Positions 58,124 through 64,000 of a DNA stretch of 64,000 bases are shown in pieces; the first letter of the stretch is position 1, and every line of letters starts with the position of its first letter. The notes under the pieces were generated by a model, which was not told where the DNA came from, made no database searches, and was given only the letters and a program-made list of their open reading frames with translations. Source of the stretch: Colias croceus (taxonomy: Eukaryota; Arthropoda; Insecta; Lepidoptera; Pieridae); the NCBI RefSeq assembly GCF_905220415.1, contig NC_059547.1, positions 7,266,501 to 7,330,500 on the forward strand, read 5' to 3'. Both the position numbers and the translations under genes were made by a program.

Positions 58124-59941
58124 ATTAAACACTATTTTTGATGATCATACAATTATTTTTATATTATTTTTTTAAATGTTAAATTAAAGTTTAATAATTA
58201 TTTATTTATTTACTTTCACGTTATTTAGCTTGAATTCTTGACAGTTGACAGTTGACATAATTACGTGACAACTGACAATCATAGCCACAGGATATGCCAA
58301 AAGATTTTTTTAAGGTAAAATCGGTAAAATAATTGAAAACGTACGTGTAGTTACTCTGTGGTAATCGTACATTCGTGGTACATTCAAATCGTTCGATTTC
58401 TTCATTTCGTACACTAGCGCGGTAGAGATAATTAATTTTATTTAATAGTTTGGTTATTTATCGAAAACTTAATTATTTATAGCATCCGGCCAATCATGAA
58501 AATATATAATATACTTCCTAAAGTATGTCTATATTTCCGTGCGACCAATGAATCATACATTAAAAACTATTATTTAATATCATAAATAATTGTATTTGGT
58601 TCATGAGTAAAATAAAATAAACTTTTCACTATTTAACAAATTAACGTTGCAAAATTCAAGACAAAAATTGTTTTCTATTTAGAAAAATAATTTATTTAAT
58701 TTCTATACAATTCATACACTATAATTCTTAGACCATTAAGTAATGGATGGAGTACGCTGGCAAATGTTCTAACTAAACTTTCTGCTTATTTTGGTGCGGG
58801 GAGGGTAACTCACACTATTGAAACACCATCACACATTCACAAAAATAATTTGTGTCACGAAAGTCGTAAAAATTTACGACCTTTTAAGCGACGAGTTTTT
58901 AAATTCAACTCTATCCCTAAGTTCATAAAGATTAAATTTGTATTTCATTCCAAGTTGTCTCGTTAGGAATGCGGTTCATTATCGCGTTTTAAATTCAACT
59001 TTATCTCATAGTTCAAAGATTAAATTTGTATATTTTCTTTCCATGATAGTCTCGTGGGGCCGCATCAATGAACGAGTAAACCATGACTCGATTATTTGTC
59101 TTGATCATATCGCTAAACGATACATCGACGATTATTAGAAATTGCATTTAATTAGAAATGTACGTTAAAAAAATAAAAAAATATACACAAATGAAGGATT
59201 ATTCCATCTTTTTTAATATTCGACATGTTTGAATTGCTTCTGCAAGATTTGACAGTGCAAAACGGAATTTTTAGCGGAGCACTCGCAGACGTCCTTTCGA
59301 TGTTTTACGAATACGCAGAGTGTTTGTAATCGATTACGCAAGTAGTTTTTATGAAAGCATAAGATTTTTCGACTCGAATAATCTTATACCTCGGCAAAAG
59401 GGGAAACGCCTGCGAGTGTTATCCATTACCTAATGATCTAAGCTATAATTAGATTGAGATCTATATATTTTATGTTTGAGAGGCTAAAGCTACAAAAAAG
59501 ATAAATAATTAAAAATGGTAAAAGACTAAGAACAAAATTTGAAGCTTAAAATAAAATTTCCATTTCTCTGTTAATAGAAGATTTTGAAAATAATTTAATT
59601 TAAACTCTAAATAAAGTAAAAAATCTAAGAACACAAAATCCGGTGACCGGTTGCAAAAACCGTAATTTACACAGAATGTGACATCACTACAGTGAATGTG
59701 AGAGAATGATAAAATGGTGCATTCGTCGATCAAACCGGGCCACACATTTGAAGCTAGAAATTAAATTAGACATCCACCATTTTGTTTATTTTCACGAAAT
59801 CACTTCATGAGTAATATACAACGGTGAAATTGCGTTCTTAATCGAGTGCATACGTGATTGAGTAAATCTGGCAATGATTATTAAATTAGGAATGTGCTAT
59901 TAGCGTATACTGCCATCGAGCCCTTGTGTTGAAAATTGCAG
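58124..59941. promoter_or_regulatory. Divergent promoter region of asun and Usp7
   Basis: The two genes face away from each other. Near the asun start lie repeated TTGACAGTTGACA-type words (58235-58280). At about 58889-59060 a 90-bp stretch (TTTTAAATTCAACTCTATCC and on) is tandemly duplicated with differences. No convincing TATA box. The Usp7 first exon or promoter should lie in the right part. Confidence 0.5.
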
Positions 59942-60108
59942 ACATCGGCCGCGCCGCTAGTAAACATTCTTTGAAAATTAACATCCTAACTTCAAAGAAA
60001 AATAAAAGCCAGGGTGCGCAAAATAATCGTGTCGATGAGAAAGGTCCGTTGAAATTCGTTCAGCGCCTTTTTAGTAAGTCTAAAGGGAGCGATCCCCTAG
60101 CGTTAAAG
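59942..60108 (+). other. Possible upstream Usp7 exon, open in frame, without ATG
   Basis: Preceded by an acceptor-like TTGCAG and followed by the donor AAAG|GTAGGT. Spliced to 60187 it stays open in the Usp7 frame through VARPANMNHTPAP, adding over 70 codons (LTSKKNKSQGAQNNRVDEKG, LKFVQRLFSKSKGSDPLALK). No in-frame ATG exists back to the stop at 59887. It could be 5' UTR, part of an isoform using an exon further left, or a non-ATG start. Confidence 0.45.
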
Positions 60109-60237
60109 GTAGGTGAAGTGGCAATTTTATGTGAGTTGTGTGACTGGTTATAGGATATGTTGTTCTACAGTGATAATTTTACTTAGGAAATCACGAAGAG
60201 TTGTGGGCGACAGTCCCCGGTGGCGCGCCCGGCTAAC

Positions 60238-63200
60238 ATGAATCACACGCCTGCACCTGACAGGCAGCAGCACGACCCTAATGTGAACCAGGTTGAAGAA
60301 ATGGAGACTCAAGAAGGTCGGTTAATTAATCGTCTTATATAAATAGTACATGTGACACCAATATTTTGATCAATACATTCGGTAAATATGTGATTGGGTA
60401 GTTTTTACTTCTGTACTTGCAGTGTTAATTGTTTCATTCATTATAACGATATAAATTAGTGTGCTCTCATAATACATAATTGAATTTTGATGCTGGTTAA
60501 TTCTGTATTGAAGTTCTTTACATAACCTCAATCGAAAATTAAGTGTCATCCTTTTGTAATGTCAATGTATCAGTTCTTCTATTGATTTTACCATAATATG
60601 ACGATAATTATCATCTGAGTGTTGATACTCCACAGTTGTAGTTTGATACCAATAATTACAGCACAAAAGCAATTGTGTACCATAACAAAGAATTGTTTTG
60701 TCAAATTGTCAAACTCTAAAATTAGAATTCTTTGTTGTGTTATTTTCTTATCACATTACCTGCATTAGAGTACTATGGAATAAAAAAAAACTCTTCAGCA
60801 CAGGTAAAAGTAACTGGCATATCATATTTTATTATAACACTGTACAGTGATCATATATTATATAAATATATACCTTTTATTAATTATTTAAATTAAACAT
60901 TTAAATCAATTATCAGGAGAGTCAAAAATCCATGCATCAATCCATATCTCAAATAGGTATCTCATTGAAATTTCATAAATAAGGGCTTAAATTAAATAAA
61001 AACATCATAGATAAAACATGAGCAGCTGATAAAGAGTCACATGTTTGTTTTATTACAAATTTGATACAAATGATTCAGTATAGTGTTCACATCCAATTGA
61101 ATATTAGAAAAATATTTATATAATTGTATATTTAAGATAATCTATATATATTAAACTCAAAGGTGACTGATATAGTGATCTATCAACGCACAGCCCAAAC
61201 CACTGGACGTATCGGCTCTAATTTGGCATGCAGGTAGATGTTAGGACGGAGGCTTCCCCTAAGGATTTTGATCAATTCTACCCCCAAGCGGATAAAATAG
61301 CGGATGAAAATTTGTATCATGTTTATTTATCTTTTCCATGCAGGCGAAGCTGCGGGCAACAGCTAGTTATAAATATGGTTAAGCAAAATGTTAAAATGAA
61401 AAAGTGAAATTAATGACTGATATTAAATTCAGTGCAAACTATTGTTTTAATATACTGTAAGTTGTTGTAACAGTGTTTTAAACATAAAATATTAATTGAA
61501 AATAATTGAAAATTACTAAATAGTTTTTGTGCTTTCTGTGTTCGTAAATTTATCTTTTAATTAAATTCTTACACAGCACCAGTGATTTTGTATTGTTAAT
61601 TTTTTATTTGTATTGTAATTGAGAAATCATTTGTTTTAATTGTACCTTAAGACTATTCATATGTATTAGAGAAAGTAGTAGATACCAATATGCAGTTTGA
61701 TAAAATATGCAATTTAAACCATAATAAATTTTACCATAATACACCTAACAAGGAATATTTAAAAAATTCATGAACTAGTTACCCAATAATCTTTACTTAC
61801 TGAGGAGCCAACTGTGAAAAAAAAAGAAATTCTTGAATGTCTGTTTTTATTATTATTTACCATCCGGTGAATTGGCCACTTTTTATATTTTTAAATAATA
61901 CTGTCACTAATCAATATGTCATAAAATTAAAAAAATACTGTCAGAACTAATAGAAGTTATAAGTTATAATATACTCATTCTTTTAATAAGTAAATAATAC
62001 TATAATGTGTGTTTTTTAGCAACTAATGTCTAAGCAAAATGAATAATGTGCATTTTATTTGCAGTGGAAACTGTAGAAACCGCTATAGAGAAAACCTGGG
62101 ACGATGATCTTGTAAGAGGTCGAATTACTCCCAACGGAGGGGTTGTGATGACTGATGTTATGAAGAATCAAGAGACAACTTCTGAAATGCCTGTAAATAT
62201 AATGTTATTTTCTTAAAAAAACTAAACATTTAATATTAATTAAATTTTCTTATTTGCATGTCATCATAATCATATTTTCTTTTTATAATCCATAAATAAA
62301 ATTGGATCCTTGTTATGATCAAACAATGTTGAGGCTTTAATTAGCTATTATTGTTAAAACCACTGTCAATTGAAATAAAAAAAATATTTTACTCTTTATG
62401 TATTTTATCTTTTACTGGGCATTGACCTCAAAATTAACATATGTGAAGATTAATATGTGAGATTCCGCCATCTCTAAGATTAAGATAACGTATTTCATGT
62501 GAGGCTCCAGGTGAACAAAAAAAGAAAGCAAAATTAGAAATATTTAATACAAAGTATAAATATATGTATTATGTTCAACTTTTTTCACAGCAACTCGCGT
62601 GCGTCGACGCCGAAATGGAGGATGACGAGGCGAGATCAGAAGCGACTTTCCGCTTCACAGTGCACAACTTTAAAAATCTTAAGGACTCGGTTCTATCACC
62701 TCCTTGCTATGTCCGCAATTTGCCGTGGAAGATCATGGTTATGCCTAGACAGGCACCGTCAGCCGATAGACAACAGCAGAAGTCTCTGGGTTTCTTCTTG
62801 CAGTGTAATGGGGAGAGTGAGTCGTCAAGCTGGTCGTGCTATGCAATGGCCGAGCTGAGACTCATCTCTCACAAGCCAGACACTGAACCGTTTCATAGAA
62901 AGATTCAGCATTTATTTTATAGGTGAGTTCATGTACTTTAATAAACCATAACTAGGTCATGAATGTCCGTCTTCTATAGTGAACAATAATTGTTAAAAGT
63001 TTTCTGTGAGAAGTGTACTATTAGTGTTTTGCTAATATTATTTACAGGTTTTGATTTCTCATTCTTGACTTTATAGTATAAGATCGCCCATTACAAATCT
63101 TAATCAAAATCATACAGTGTTTTTTTTGGCCAATGTTAGTATTTTATTTTCAGTAAGGAAAACGATTGGGGTTTCTCTCACTTCATGGGTTGGAATGATG

Positions 63201-63317
63201 TGTTAGACCCCGAAAAAGGATATCTCAAAGAGGATGCAATTACATTGGAAGTTCACGTCACTGCTGAAGCACCACATGGTGTGTCTTGGGACTCCAAGAA
63301 ACACACTGGTTATGTTG
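60238..63317 (+). CDS. Usp7: Ubiquitin-specific protease 7, N-terminal part (partial)
   Basis: Four coding exons lie in the window: 60238-60316 (the exon itself starts at 60187), 62065-62192, 62591-62922 and 63154-63317. They give about 234 residues. USP7/HAUSP removes ubiquitin from substrates such as p53 pathway proteins, histone H2B and Polycomb partners. Residues about 80-230 form the TRAF/MATH substrate-binding domain: EATFRFTVHNFKNLKDSVLS, PPCYVRNLPWKIMVMPRQ, KSLGFFLQCN, then KENDWGFSHFMGW, where D184-W185 match the human D164-W165 pair that binds P/A-x-x-S peptides. The last exon ends APHGVSWDSKKHTGYVG, just before the catalytic domain, so the Cys box is outside the window. Start: first ATG in frame (MNHTPAPDRQQ); a longer N-terminus is possible. 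Divergent from asun. Confidence 0.95.
61141..61366 (+). mobile_element. Helitron-like repeat in Usp7 intron
   Basis: Starts A|TCTATATATATTAAACTC and ends GCGAAGCTGCGGGCAACAGCTAG|T, with GCGAAGCTGCGGGC able to fold before CTAG. The internal CCAAACCACTGGACGTATCG marks a family different from the others here. Confidence 0.7.
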
Positions 63318-64000
63318 GTATGTAATTATTTTTTCTACTTCTTTTTAGGCCATATTTTCATGTTTGATTAAAAGCTAGTATTACTACACTTAGAAATTAT
63401 AGACTAACGGAGTTGTAACAAGATTTATTCATTTTATTAACTCGACGTTTCACACATTTTGCAAGCAATATTTCGATTTGTTAATAAATTGCATTTGAAA
63501 TCTGTTATTTTCTAAATAATAAATAGGTTATGTACATAATATTATACTACGCAATTTTTTTTATTGTATTCAAAGCTTATTCTATATTGTATTATGAAGC
63601 AAATAAACGATTTTTATTTTATTTATATTTAATAATTGCACTGTGCAAGAAGATACAATATTTTTTTAATGTAATAATTGTCGGATTGAATTGTCATAAT
63701 CAGTCGTAATTAAAGCATCATACAAGCAAGACGTATTTTTCTTTACAAAATCACCATTCCGTTTATCGCAATCTAAATTCAACCTTAGTGACCGAACATA
63801 TGGCCTATAACGAGCCGGATAGTTTTGCGATAACGAGAACAATAGTGCATCGGCCGGCGAGCAATCCTATACAGAAAAAGTTGTTTACGAGTTACGAGTT
63901 AGCGAAGTTTCCTTACAATTGATGTCAAGACAAAAGAAGTTATAATTAATTATTAAAAGTCAAGATTTTGAAGTGAATCGTTGCATTTATAAGAAGATAA
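63318..64000 (+). other. Usp7 intron, right edge
   Basis: Follows the donor GTATGT at 63318. AT-rich; no further exon is seen. A possible LINE-like tail (GAAGCAAATAAACGATTTTT) lies near 63596. Confidence 0.6.

Noticed and set aside
1..64000. tRNA, rRNA and CRISPR arrays
   Set aside because: No cloverleaf with matching A and B boxes, no rRNA segment and no regular short direct repeat array with unique spacers was found by reading; CRISPR is not expected in an insect nuclear genome.

Overview
The window is nuclear DNA from an insect, most likely a moth or butterfly (Lepidoptera). Four things point there: orthologues of insect genes (drk, Ucp4, asun, Usp7), small GC-richer exons separated by long AT-rich introns with GT/AG junctions, no operon structure, and a dense load of repeats whose ends read TC...CTAG or whose GC-rich tails resemble common lepidopteran Helitron-like repeats. 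The species is not identifiable from sequence alone.

Layout. 1-13.7 kb: the last two coding exons of drk (Grb2 orthologue, + strand). A 4.3-kb PIF/Harbinger transposon carrying two intact-looking genes sits exactly on the drk stop codon, and a long putative displaced 3' UTR follows. 15.2-21.2 kb: a complete six-exon mitochondrial carrier gene, Ucp4 (- strand). 21.2-43.3 kb: a gene-poor, transposon-rich interval. It holds two 1.2-kb copies of an unclassified TA-target element, several Helitron-like copies, a dead Tc1 element nested in an older repeat, and a 3.3-kb TIR element with a second TIR element nested inside it. 43.4-48.0 kb: a six-exon gene (+) for a conserved-looking protein with a helix-hairpin-helix-like segment that I cannot name. 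49.7-58.1 kb: a complete 13-exon gene for Asunder/Integrator subunit 13 (-), converging on the previous gene. 60.2-63.3 kb: the first coding exons of Usp7 (+), divergent from asun across about 2 kb and running off the right edge before the protease domain.

The host genes do not form a pathway: Ras signalling adaptor, mitochondrial carrier, an unknown protein, an Integrator subunit, and a deubiquitinase. The genes that do work together are the two Harbinger genes (DNA-binding protein plus DDE transposase). The best leads are the Harbinger insertion that reconstitutes the drk stop codon, the twin 1.2-kb elements with evenly spaced subterminal motifs, a 70-nt near-perfect intronic hairpin in Ucp4, an 85-bp block identical in two drk/host-gene introns 43 kb apart, and an in-frame upstream extension of Usp7 that lacks an ATG.
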